The notes beneath the pieces were generated by a model that saw only the letters and a list, made by a program, of their open reading frames with translations, made no database searches and was not told the origin of the DNA. Source: an uncultured Bacteroidales bacterium (lineage in GTDB: Bacteria; Bacteroidota; Bacteroidia; Bacteroidales; Muribaculaceae). Taken from it: a stretch of 28,025 nucleotides of DNA. Of this stretch, positions 8,031 through 15,877 are shown piece by piece. Positions within the stretch are counted from its first letter, which is position 1, and every line of letters begins with the position of its first letter. The stretch spans positions 1-28,025 of the forward strand of contig USIN01000003.1 of the NCBI GenBank assembly GCA_900554715.1, read 5' to 3'. The position numbers and the translations under genes are program-made.

Positions 8031-10399
8031 AAGAATTCGACTACCAGAACCGTGCTGTCAGAAACCTGACCGAAAAACTGATATATCAGATCAAGGAAAA
8101 TCCGGGACGGCGCTGCATCATCTTCGAGGCGCCGACAGGCTCGGGCAAGACTGTCATGACCTGCCGCACTCTCGCCGGACTGTCCGAGGCCATGCGGGAC
8201 CGGGGCTATGACAACGCCTGCGACTGTGCATTCATCTGGATCGCTCCGCGCGACCTCCACATACAGAGCTATAACAAGCTAAAGAATATATTCAGCGACA
8301 CCAACCGTCTGGCTACCCGCACATTCGGCGACATCGACCCGTCGGAGGGCATACGCCCCGGCGAGATACTCTTTGTCAACTGGGAGAGCGTCAACCGCAA
8401 GAAAAACGTCATTGTCCGCGACCGCGAGAACTGCGTCGGGCTCTATGAGATAGTGCGGCGCACCCGTGAGGCCGGGCTGCCTGTAGTCGTAATCATCGAC
8501 GAAGAACAGATGTTCTGGACCGGCACGGCCGACAAATCGGCTCAGGTGCTCGAGCGCATCGGTGCCGACGTCGAGCTGCGTGTGTCGGCGACCCCGAAAA
8601 CCAGATTGTTCGACGACATAGAGAAGGTGCAGCGCGGCGAAGTCATACGCGCCGGCATGATAAAGAAAGAGATTGTGCTGAATCCCGATGTCGACGTCAC
8701 CGACAGCAAAGACATCACCCTCGACGAACGGCTGCTCAAAGCGGCTCTCGAACGACGCGACCGTCTCGCCGAGGCCTACGCGGCGCAGGGTGAGAACATC
8801 AATCCCCTGCTGCTCATACAGCTGCCCAACGACACATCTGACGGCATGACGGCCGAGGACACGGCCGTCGCCGCGAAAGTGACCGGTATTCTCCGTCGCC
8901 GGTATGACATAAGCGAGGAAAACGGACGTCTCGCCGTCTGGCTGGCCTCGCGCAAGGTGAATCTCGACAGGCTCGAGGACGACGACAACATGGTCAAGGT
9001 GCTCCTTTTCAAAGAGGCCATCGCTCTGGGCTGGGACTGTCCGCGCGCCGGTGTGCTGCTGATATTCAGAAAACTGCAGAGCGAGGCGTTTACCGTGCAG
9101 ACGGTCGGGCGAATAATGCGCATGCCCCGTCAGCACCACTACCGCGACGAGTCGCTCAACCTCGGCTATGTCTACACCGACATCGCCAAAGACCGCATAA
9201 AGATTGTCACCGAAGACCAGAGTTATATCCTCCGCGACACCATTGCCGCCACCCGTCGCGACGGTGTCGGCGATTTCTCGCTGCCGTCGGTCTACTATGA
9301 CCGGCCCGCGGGTTCGCGCAACCGCCTGCGCTCGGGCTTCCGCAAAGACCTCTTCGACACTGTCGCCGACAAATGGCACCTGAGCTATGACATTGACGCA
9401 CCCGTAGCCGGCGACCTCGGTGACTTCGCCGATATACCGGGTCTGGCCGAGGCTCTCGCACAGAGCAGCGTGACAACCGTCGAACACAACCGCCGCATAG
9501 CCCGCCGCGACATAAAGCTGCGTCTCGACGCCGACACGATCGAAGCGGCGATACCGATGAACGTGCGCTTTCAGAACGATGTTCAGGAGCTCGAGGTCGA
9601 ACAGGTCAGATTCGCCCGTACCGACGCCGAGATTGATACCGTCTTCAGGCGCTTTGTCAACGGTTTCGGCACCTCGTATGAGTCAAACGGCGGCAACCGC
9701 ACCGACATGATAGCGACATATCTTCTCGAGACGGTAGAGCGTTTTCTCGGGGTGGCAGGCACCGCAGCCAAAAAACTGATACTTTCTGAGGGTAATCGCG
9801 ATAAATTCGCTTTCATCCTCGACAGCGCCCTCGAACGTTACGGCGACACTCTCGAGAGCGTCAAGACATCGTCGGCACGTAAAGTCGCCCCGATTGAATG
9901 GAGCCTGCCATCAGAACGCTTTTATGACGACCGCACCAACGAGGCGGTCGCCGGATTTGCCCGTCATGCCCTGCAACCATTTGTCAGGCTCATCAGCAAC
10001 GCCTCGACGCCAGAAAGAGCGTTTGAGGAATATCTTGAAAATCATTCGGACGGCATCGACTGGTGGTATAAGAACGGCGATTCGGGCATGCAGCATCTCG
10101 CTGTGCCATACACTAAGCTCACCGGCGAAAAGTCGCTGTTCTATCCCGACTTCATCATCAGGATGAAAGACGGCCGGGTCTTTATCTTCGACACCAAAAC
10201 CGCCGAAAGCGAACCGGCCACAGCCTATCTCAAACACAATGCCCTGCGCGACTATATCGCCGCCCTCAATGCCGATGGCCGCGACGTCGACGGCGGTGTC
10301 ATCATCCGCCCCGACGGCCAGAGCTACTGGATATATCCGCGCCACGATATCGCCACTACCGCCGCTCCCCACTCATCGTGGACACAATTCAGCCTCTGA
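8027..10399 (+). CDS. res: Type III restriction enzyme, Res subunit (helicase-nuclease)
   Basis: A 790-residue SF2 helicase. Walker A APTGSGKT is at 35-42, the DExx box DEEQ at 158-161, motif III SATP at 187-190, a motif V-like segment LFKEAIALGWDCPRA at 327-341 and motif VI QTVGRIMRMP at 358-367. Near the C-terminus is the PD-(D/E)xK nuclease core: PDFI (D708) and FDTK (D722, K724). The second acidic position is Asp where many Res proteins have Glu. With Mod it would cut DNA after ATP-driven communication between unmethylated sites. The start overlaps the mod stop (ATGA). All helicase and nuclease motifs are present, so the restriction half looks functional. Confidence 0.9.
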   Translation: MKEFDYQNRAVRNLTEKLIYQIKENPGRRCIIFEAPTGSGKTVMTCRTLAGLSEAMRDRGYDNACDCAFIWIAPRDLHIQSYNKLKNIFSDTNRLATRTFGDIDPSEGIRPGEILFVNWESVNRKKNVIVRDRENCVGLYEIVRRTREAGLPVVVIIDEEQMFWTGTADKSAQVLERIGADVELRVSATPKTRLFDDIEKVQRGEVIRAGMIKKEIVLNPDVDVTDSKDITLDERLLKAALERRDRLAEAYAAQGENINPLLLIQLPNDTSDGMTAEDTAVAAKVTGILRRRYDISEENGRLAVWLASRKVNLDRLEDDDNMVKVLLFKEAIALGWDCPRAGVLLIFRKLQSEAFTVQTVGRIMRMPRQHHYRDESLNLGYVYTDIAKDRIKIVTEDQSYILRDTIAATRRDGVGDFSLPSVYYDRPAGSRNRLRSGFRKDLFDTVADKWHLSYDIDAPVAGDLGDFADIPGLAEALAQSSVTTVEHNRRIARRDIKLRLDADTIEAAIPMNVRFQNDVQELEVEQVRFARTDAEIDTVFRRFVNGFGTSYESNGGNRTDMIATYLLETVERFLGVAGTAAKKLILSEGNRDKFAFILDSALERYGDTLESVKTSSARKVAPIEWSLPSERFYDDRTNEAVAGFARHALQPFVRLISNASTPERAFEEYLENHSDGIDWWYKNGDSGMQHLAVPYTKLTGEKSLFYPDFIIRMKDGRVFIFDTKTAESEPATAYLKHNALRDYIAALNADGRDVDGGVIIRPDGQSYWIYPRHDIATTAAPHSSWTQFSL

Positions 10400-10431
10400 G
10401 CGGGGTAAAGTGTAGTAAGTTTGTAAATTTT

Positions 10432-11235
10432 TTATTCGCCTGTTATTTCGGTGAAGCGGGGGAAAGTCTGGCCGTCGCGGGTGACACGCTCGAAAAACAT
10501 CCGTTCGGGCCTTACCCAGATGCCTCGCTTGTCATAAAGCGCCTGATAGACCGTTGTTCTTGCAAGCGTCTCGGAATCTTTGGCTGAATACAGAAGCCGG
10601 TATTCATTGCCTTTGAAGTGTCTGAAGCGGCGGTTGTCGAGCGGCTGTAAGCGCTCAAGCATGTCAATCACCAATGGAACAAGCGTCACGGCTACATTGT
10701 CGGGTGTCATCGTGTGGGGACCGTCGTAATCGACGGCAGTTGAATAATAGCGGTCGAATACGTCGCGGAAATGAGCCAGTGTGTCGCGGCTGCCGAAAAG
10801 TCCCGTGACTCGGTCGCGGTCAAAGCGGGCGTAACAGTCAAACTGATGTTGTTCGATGTCGGTAAATTCGGCCACAAGAGCCGGCGTCACCTCGAATTCG
10901 GCTACCTCGTCGTGTCGCGGCGATTTATACGCATGCTTTCCGATGCGCGGAGCGAGAAATTCGCTCATTCTGAAAAACGGGCTGATGAGTATGGCCGGTA
11001 TGCCTGTGGGTCTGACCATCTGCTGGGCGTAGAAAGCGCCGCAGCTGGAACCCACAATTAGGTCGGGCCTGTCATAGTCGCAGATGTCGCGCACGAGCGT
11101 CAGCGCCTCGGCGGGATGCAGAGGCAGGTCTGGTGCGGAGACTGCGGCTGTGCCTGCGAGGCGGTCGCGGAGCGTCAGCGCTATCTCGCAGCTGCCGCTT
11201 GACGTGAAACCGTGCAGAAATAATATCTTTTTCAT
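10432..11235 (-). CDS. YqiA-like alpha/beta-hydrolase fused to a DUF1653 domain
   Basis: I place the start at ATG 11235 (MKKILFLHGFTSSG), giving 267 residues, because it begins the hydrolase fold and overlaps the stop of the preceding GNAT by ATGA. A longer frame reaches 11469 but only by reading through the GNAT gene. Residues 1-195 resemble YqiA/UPF0227 esterases: oxyanion strand LFLHGF, nucleophile S64 in GSSCG, candidate acid D151 (GSRD) and candidate His174 (GPHTM). Residues about 206-266 match DUF1653 (RHFKGNEYRLLYSAKDSE, TVYQALY, GIWVRPERMFFE, PRF). The fusion of the two is unusual. The substrate is unknown. It converges with res, 32 bases apart, with no clear terminator between. Confidence 0.82.
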   Translation of the reverse strand: MKKILFLHGFTSSGSCEIALTLRDRLAGTAAVSAPDLPLHPAEALTLVRDICDYDRPDLIVGSSCGAFYAQQMVRPTGIPAILISPFFRMSEFLAPRIGKHAYKSPRHDEVAEFEVTPALVAEFTDIEQHQFDCYARFDRDRVTGLFGSRDTLAHFRDVFDRYYSTAVDYDGPHTMTPDNVAVTLVPLVIDMLERLQPLDNRRFRHFKGNEYRLLYSAKDSETLARTTVYQALYDKRGIWVRPERMFFERVTRDGQTFPRFTEITGE

Positions 11236-11747
11236 AAACTGCGTTGAAAGGCTATCCGTGGTGTGCCGTCCTGACAGTAGATGATGCCGCAGCGTGTGAA
11301 ACCAAGGCGCCCGGCGGCATTGAGCATCGTCGCATTGTCGGCGTGGGTGTCGAGCCGGAGATTGGGAATCTGCCGCGAGCAGAAATCGATACACCGTGCG
11401 AAGATGCCGCTGTATTTGCCGGTCGAGCCGAGCCGGTGTATCGTGCCGTAAGGCTCGTCGTTGAGCCACCGGCCGTCTTCAATCACATCGTATGTCGGGT
11501 CATCGCCGATGATAAATGCAAAAGCCATCACCGCCTCGCCTTCGGCGTCTATGCCTATATAGCAAACGCCACGGGCGATGTCGGCGAGTATGTGGTCGCG
11601 CGACGGATAACCGTTGACCCACTGTGTCATATTGCCCGTCGAGCGCATATAAGCCCGCGCGGCATCATAAATGCCGAGGATAACATCGACATCCCCGATG
11701 TCAGCCTTGCGGATTATGATTCCGGATATCTGATTTCTGCCGCTCAT
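11232..11747 (-). CDS. GNAT-family N-acetyltransferase
   Basis: A 171-residue protein starting MSGRNQISGIIIRKADIGDVD. The opening beta-strand and helix (IIIRKADIGDVDVILGIYDAA) are typical of GNAT enzymes. The middle contains YIGIDAEGEAVMAFAFIIGD, and the C-terminal half contains LRLDTHADNATMLNAAGRLGFTRCG, the usual late helix-strand of the fold (NATML..A.RLGF). A canonical RxxGxG/A acetyl-CoA loop is not obvious; LGSTGKYSGIFARCIDF occupies that place. The substrate is not predictable. It lies 6 bases after the CAT-like gene and overlaps the esterase start by ATGA, so the three probably form one transcript. Confidence 0.82.
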   Translation of the reverse strand: MSGRNQISGIIIRKADIGDVDVILGIYDAARAYMRSTGNMTQWVNGYPSRDHILADIARGVCYIGIDAEGEAVMAFAFIIGDDPTYDVIEDGRWLNDEPYGTIHRLGSTGKYSGIFARCIDFCSRQIPNLRLDTHADNATMLNAAGRLGFTRCGIIYCQDGTPRIAFQRSL

Positions 11748-11753
11748 TTTTCG

Positions 11754-12368
11754 TCAAAGCCCGGTTATTTCTTTCTGGAGGAGGTCGAGGAAGCGGGCGG
11801 CATGGGCGCCGTCCATCTGCGTGTGATGAAACTGGAACGATACGGTCAGACGGGTTCTGAACAGACCGCGTTTATATCTGCCCCATATCATAAACGGATT
11901 GTTGAAGATGCCGCTGTACATGCCGACTGCGCCGTCGATGTCATACTGTGCCAATGCCGACGTGCCGATGACCATCCTGTCGGTGAGATCGTGGTTGCGG
12001 CAGCTTTCGGCGACTTCGCGCGTCAGGCGCAGATAATCGGCGTTGAAAGTATCGAGATCATCGCTGAACGGCACGTCGCATGAGCTGACTTCAGCGCGGC
12101 TGTCAGCCACTATCGTGTTGACGGCAAGACTGTCATACTCGAAAAGCCTGTCGCCGACAGGAAGCATCATGAACTCTTTGACCTGCGAAGCCGCACGGCC
12201 GATACACCAGCACATCAGCATATTGAACTTCAAATGTCGGCGACGGCTGACCCTCAGCAGCCGCGAGACATCGAGTGTCTTGAAAAAAGTCACCATAGGC
12301 ATAGGCGCCTTCATCCAGAACTCAAAGGCATAAGCCCGTGTCGTTGTCGACGGATCTATTTCTTTCAT
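11754..12368 (-). CDS. CAT-like acyltransferase (chloramphenicol acetyltransferase fold)
   Basis: A 204-residue protein with the catalytic signature HHTQMDG at 181-187 (HHxxxDG, with H182 as the expected general base) inside VSFQFHHTQMDGAHAARF. The region FNNPFMIWGRY and the overall length are slightly short but consistent with the trimeric CAT family (usually about 210-220 residues). Bacteroidales carry chromosomal CAT-like proteins, and the family includes enzymes acting on substrates other than chloramphenicol, so resistance should not be assumed. It is the first gene of the three-gene unit with the GNAT and the esterase-DUF1653 protein and has a near-consensus promoter directly upstream. 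Confidence 0.82.
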   Translation of the reverse strand: MKEIDPSTTTRAYAFEFWMKAPMPMVTFFKTLDVSRLLRVSRRRHLKFNMLMCWCIGRAASQVKEFMMLPVGDRLFEYDSLAVNTIVADSRAEVSSCDVPFSDDLDTFNADYLRLTREVAESCRNHDLTDRMVIGTSALAQYDIDGAVGMYSGIFNNPFMIWGRYKRGLFRTRLTVSFQFHHTQMDGAHAARFLDLLQKEITGL

Positions 12369-12390
12369 AACCGATTGTATTGAAGGGGCA

Positions 12391-12422
12391 CAAAGTTATG
12401 AAAAAATTCGCCACACGCCAAA
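12391..12422 (-). promoter_or_regulatory. Bacteroidota promoter of the CAT-like/GNAT/esterase unit
   Basis: On the minus strand TTTG (12419-12422) is followed by exactly 20 bases and then TAACTTTG (12391-12398), a full match to TTTG-N19-21-TAnnTTTG. The start codon is at 12368, so the leader would be about 15-20 bases. Confidence 0.75.
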
Positions 12423-12453
12423 CCATTTGTAATCGTTAATCATTGGCGCGTTT

Positions 12454-15066
12454 TTATTTGCCGGTGAGTATTTTTTTGATGTCGTTGAGTTTGGTTAGGG
12501 CTTCGAGGGGGGTGAGGTTGTTGATGTCTGTGCCGATGATTTCGTCGCGTACCTGTGCGAGGACAGGGTCATCGAGCTGAAAGAACGATAGTTGCATGCC
12601 GCCGGTCGATTCGGTCAGCGCGCCGAGGTTTTTTGCAGCTTCGTCGCGGTCGCGGCCCGACTCGAGTTTCTCGAGTACGGCGGTGGCGCGTTTGACGATG
12701 CTGCGGGGCATGCCGGCGAGTTTGGCGACGTGGATGCCGAAGCTGTGCTCGCTGCCGCCTCGGGCGAGTTTGCGCAGAAAGACGACCTTGCCGTCGATTT
12801 CTTTCACCGAGACGTTGTAGTTTGCGATGCGCCCGTAGATGGCTTCCATCTCGTTGAGTTCGTGGTAGTGGGTGGCGAAGAGGGTTTTGGGATGGAGACC
12901 GTCGGTTTGGTGGATGTGTTCGACGATGGCCCAGGCGATAGAGATGCCGTCGTAGGTCGATGTTCCTCGGCCGAGTTCGTCGAAGAGGATGAGCGAGCGG
13001 CGGCTCATGTTGTTGAGTATCGAGGCCGCTTCGTTCATCTCGACCATGAATGTCGATTCGCCGAGCGAGATGTTGTCGCTGGCGCCGACACGGGTGAATA
13101 TCTTGTCGACGATGCCTATGCGGGCGCTTTCGGCGGCGACGAAGCTGCCGATCTGGGCGAGGATGACGTTGAGGGCGGTCTGTCGCAGCAGCGCCGACTT
13201 ACCCGACATGTTGGGGCCGGTTATCATCATTATCTGCGTCGATTCGTTGTTGAGGCTGACGCTGTTCGATATATACGGCTCGCCGGGCGGCAGTTCTTTC
13301 TCGATGACGGGATGACGGGCCTCGACGAGTTCGAGGATGAGCGAGTCGTCGACAACGGGCCTGTTGTAGCGGTTCTCGGCCGCTACGCGCGTGAACGACA
13401 GGAGGACGTCAAGACGCGAGAGCATCATGGCGTCGAGTTTGAGGGCGGGAATAAACGCGGCGACGGCGGCGACGAGTTCGGAGTAGAGGCGTGCCTGGAT
13501 AATCTCGATTTTCTCCTGGGCACCGAGTATCTTTTCTTCGTATTCCTTGAGCTCCTGGGTAATGTATCGCTCGGCGTTGACGAGGGTCTGCTTTCGTATC
13601 CACTCTGGCGGCACTTTGGCCTTGTGGGTGTTGGTGACTTCGATATAGTAGCCGAAGACGTTGTTGAAACCTATTTTGAGCGAAGGGATGCCTGTCAGCT
13701 CGCTCTCGCGGGCCTGAAGTCTGAGCAGGTAGTCTTTGCCTCGGTAGGCGATGTCGCGCAGCTCGTCGAGTTCGGCGTCGATGCCCTCTTTGATGACGTC
13801 GCCTCGGTTGAGGGCTATGGGAGTGTCTTCGCGTATCTCGCGGCCGATGCGTTCACAGATGCTCTGGCAGGGGTTGAGCTGTTCGCCTATGCCGGCGAGG
13901 GCGGGCTGTTCGGAGGCGAGGCAGAGGCGGCGTATCGGCTCGACGGCCTTGAGGGCGGCGTGGAGCTGCAGCAGCTCGCGCGGCGAGATGCGCTCGGTGG
14001 CTACTTTCGAGACGAGGCGTTCGACGTCGCCGATGACCTCGAGAAGCGACCTCAGGCGGTCGCGCACGTCGGGTTCGCGGAAGAAATAGTCAACGACGTC
14101 GAGGCGGTCGTTGATGGCTTTGGGATCTTTGAGTGGAAAGAGGAGCCAGCGGCGCAGCAGACGTCCGCCCATTGGTGTCACTGTGCGGTCGATGACGTTG
14201 AGTAGGCTTTTGCCGTCGGGGTCGAGGGGCTCGATAAGCTCGAGGTTGCGCACGGTGAAACGGTCGAGACGCACATATTTCTCTTCCTCGATGCGCGAGA
14301 TCGAGGTGATGTGTGATGTCTGTGTGTGGCGTGTTATGTCGAGGTAGTGGAGTATGGCTCCGGCAGCGATGATGGCTTCGTGCATGCGGTCTATGCCGAA
14401 GCCTTTGAGCGATGCCGTGCCGAACTGTTTGCGCAGGCGTTCGTTGGCGGCGTCGTCGGTGAAAATCCAGTCGTCGAGTTCGAAGGTAACGGGTTTGGCG
14501 CTGAGCATCTCGACGGCGCGCTCTTTGTTGCCGCGCTCGACGATGAGTTCTTTGGGGTCCATGTTCGACATGATTTTGTCGACATAGTCGGCTGTGCCTT
14601 CTGCGGCGAGGAATTCGCCGGTGCTTATGTCAAGGAATGCGACGCCGACGCTCTGTTTACAGAAGTGTATGGCGGCGAGGAAGTTGTTTTCGCGGTGGTT
14701 GAGCACGTTGTCGCTGATGGCGATGCCGGGGGTGACGAGCTCGGTGATGCCGCGCTTGACGAGTTTCTTTGTCAGCTTGGGGTCTTCGAGCTGTTCGCAT
14801 ATTGCGACGCGTTTGCCGGCGCGGACGAGTTTCGGCAGATATGTGTCGAGCGCGTGATGGGGGAAGCCGGCGAGCTCGACGTATTGCGACACGCCGTTGG
14901 CGCGCCGTGTCAGGGTGATGCCGAGAATTTCCGAGGCGGCGATGGCGTCGTCAGAGAATGTCTCGTAGAAGTCTCCGACCCTGAAGAGCAGTACGGCGTC
15001 GGGATGTTTTGATTTCATCTCGACATATTGTTTCATCAGGGGTGTTTCAACGATTTTCTTTGCCAT
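12454..15066 (-). CDS. mutS: DNA mismatch repair protein MutS
   Basis: I choose ATG 15066 (MAKKIVETPLMKQYVEMKSK), giving 870 residues, the normal MutS length. A frame extending to 15231 would overlap the upstream gene. The mismatch-binding Phe-x-Glu is F33-Y34-E35 in VGDFYETF. The C-terminal ATPase has Walker A GPNMSGKSALL, the signature ASDNISLGESTFMVEM and Walker B DELGRGTSTYDG, then the His-switch region FATHYHEL. The helix-turn-helix and dimerisation part follows (LTPLEALTKLNDIKKIL). The protein recognises mispaired bases and recruits MutL. The start lies 2 bases after the preceding gene's stop, indicating translational coupling with the small membrane protein. Confidence 0.97.
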   Translation of the reverse strand: MAKKIVETPLMKQYVEMKSKHPDAVLLFRVGDFYETFSDDAIAASEILGITLTRRANGVSQYVELAGFPHHALDTYLPKLVRAGKRVAICEQLEDPKLTKKLVKRGITELVTPGIAISDNVLNHRENNFLAAIHFCKQSVGVAFLDISTGEFLAAEGTADYVDKIMSNMDPKELIVERGNKERAVEMLSAKPVTFELDDWIFTDDAANERLRKQFGTASLKGFGIDRMHEAIIAAGAILHYLDITRHTQTSHITSISRIEEEKYVRLDRFTVRNLELIEPLDPDGKSLLNVIDRTVTPMGGRLLRRWLLFPLKDPKAINDRLDVVDYFFREPDVRDRLRSLLEVIGDVERLVSKVATERISPRELLQLHAALKAVEPIRRLCLASEQPALAGIGEQLNPCQSICERIGREIREDTPIALNRGDVIKEGIDAELDELRDIAYRGKDYLLRLQARESELTGIPSLKIGFNNVFGYYIEVTNTHKAKVPPEWIRKQTLVNAERYITQELKEYEEKILGAQEKIEIIQARLYSELVAAVAAFIPALKLDAMMLSRLDVLLSFTRVAAENRYNRPVVDDSLILELVEARHPVIEKELPPGEPYISNSVSLNNESTQIMMITGPNMSGKSALLRQTALNVILAQIGSFVAAESARIGIVDKIFTRVGASDNISLGESTFMVEMNEAASILNNMSRRSLILFDELGRGTSTYDGISIAWAIVEHIHQTDGLHPKTLFATHYHELNEMEAIYGRIANYNVSVKEIDGKVVFLRKLARGGSEHSFGIHVAKLAGMPRSIVKRATAVLEKLESGRDRDEAAKNLGALTESTGGMQLSFFQLDDPVLAQVRDEIIGTDINNLTPLEALTKLNDIKKILTGK

Positions 15067-15068
15067 GA

Positions 15069-15461
15069 TCACTTGTTTCCGCTGGCTATCTTTTTCTGTC
15101 GCGCCGGAATGGCGAGCGAGGTGTAAATCTGTATGGCGGCGCCGGCGAGGGTGAAGGCGAGCCAGTCGCGCATGGCTGCGCCGGGCCAGAAGAGAAAGAA
15201 TGTGGCTGCGCAGAAGAATATGGCGCTCCACGATTCGATGCGGCGCAGGCGTCTGAGACGGTCGTCGCTGTCGTTATAGCGGCTGAACAGGCGGCAGACG
15301 AGAATCCAGACGGCGCCGGCTCCGAACAGATAGCGATACCAGGGGGCACCCTGTGCCGCCGGGCCCGAGACGAGCGGGACGACGGTTGCGGCGGCGATGG
15401 CCAGCAGGCCTATGGGTGACCATTTGTCGAGAGAGACTGTCTTATTGTGTTTTTTACTCAT
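15069..15461 (-). CDS. Small integral membrane protein, family not recognised
   Basis: Starting at ATG 15461 gives 130 residues (MSKKHNKTVSLDKWSPIG). The alternative start at 15497 would overlap the upstream FtsB-like gene by 17 bases, so the shorter form is preferred. About four hydrophobic segments are visible: around IGLLAIAAATVVPLV, YLFGAGAVWILVCRLF, WSAIFFCAATFFLFW and WLAFTLAGAAIQIYTSLAI. A basic stretch (RLRRLRRIES) sits between the second and third. No catalytic motif is apparent. It is conserved in position between an FtsB-like gene and mutS here, which may only reflect operon inheritance. Confidence 0.75.
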   Translation of the reverse strand: MSKKHNKTVSLDKWSPIGLLAIAAATVVPLVSGPAAQGAPWYRYLFGAGAVWILVCRLFSRYNDSDDRLRRLRRIESWSAIFFCAATFFLFWPGAAMRDWLAFTLAGAAIQIYTSLAIPARQKKIASGNK

Positions 15462-15480
15462 TTGAATAGTCTTTGAGGGG

Positions 15481-15786
15481 TTAATCGGTGAAGACATAGA
15501 CGTCTTCGTCTGCGCGTTTCATGTTGTGCTGTTCGCGCACGACCTGTTCCATCACCTCGGGGTCTGATGTGAGGCGGCGGTTGAGGTCTTTGTAGTAGTC
15601 GATCGAGTCGCGTGTGACGGCGACCTCGTGCTCGAGGCTGTCGATGACCTGCTGGTATTCGATTTTTTTCATTATCGAGGTGTCGCTGAAGAAAATCATA
15701 TAGGCTATGCCGGCGATGACAACAAGCGTCACCGCTGAAAAATAGCGCTTTAGCCAGCTCGTGCTGTTGGAAGAGTCAGATGCCAT
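15481..15786 (-). CDS. FtsB/DivIC-family septum formation initiator
   Basis: A 101-residue bitopic membrane protein: short cytoplasmic N-terminus, one transmembrane helix at about 17-34 (SAVTLVVIAGIAYMIFF), then a coiled coil at about 40-75 (YQQVIDSLEHEVAVTRDSID) and a C-terminal segment with DPEVMEQVVREQHNMKR. This layout, length and the closing EQxVREQxxMKR-like segment match DivIC/FtsB proteins, which work with FtsL and FtsQ at the division septum. It is the first gene of a unit with the small membrane protein and mutS. Confidence 0.85.
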   Translation of the reverse strand: MASDSSNSTSWLKRYFSAVTLVVIAGIAYMIFFSDTSIMKKIEYQQVIDSLEHEVAVTRDSIDYYKDLNRRLTSDPEVMEQVVREQHNMKRADEDVYVFTD

Positions 15787-15807
15787 TCATTGAAAATTTA
15801 GTAAAAG

Positions 15808-15815
15808 CAAATTTA
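15808..15815 (-). promoter_or_regulatory. Candidate -7 box before the FtsB-like gene
   Basis: The minus strand reads TAAATTTG, matching TAnnTTTG, about 22 bases upstream of the start codon at 15786. No TTTG is found at the expected -33 distance, and the area is AT-rich, so support is modest. Confidence 0.3.
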
Positions 15816-15847
15816 CAAATTTCCGAGCGAATAGCTGTCGGAACGGG

Positions 15848-15877
15848 GCGAAAAATTAGTCGTTGCTAAATTTTCGC
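15848..15877 (-). terminator. Hairpin overlapping the darG stop codon
   Basis: GCGAAAAATTAG at 15848-15859 pairs with CTAAATTTTCGC at 15866-15877 with one mismatch in 12 and a 6-base loop. The right arm contains the darG stop codon. There is no U-tract after it on the minus strand, so it may be an RNA stability element or weak terminator separating darTG from ftsB. Confidence 0.4.

Noticed and set aside
8279..9487. Minus-strand frame of 402 codons opposite res
   Set aside because: It lies fully inside res, whose helicase motifs are intact, and shows the same codon-shadow composition.
11754..12368. Reading the CAT-like gene as a chloramphenicol resistance determinant
   Set aside because: Only the fold and HHxxxDG motif are visible. 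Chromosomal relatives act on other or unknown substrates, and no mobile context is present.
12592..14205. Plus-strand frame of 537 codons opposite mutS
   Set aside because: mutS is unmistakable on the other strand. The antisense product has no recognisable domain.
15067..15231. Upstream extension of mutS to 15231
   Set aside because: It overlaps the small membrane protein gene, and the usual MutS N-terminus begins at MAKKIVETP.
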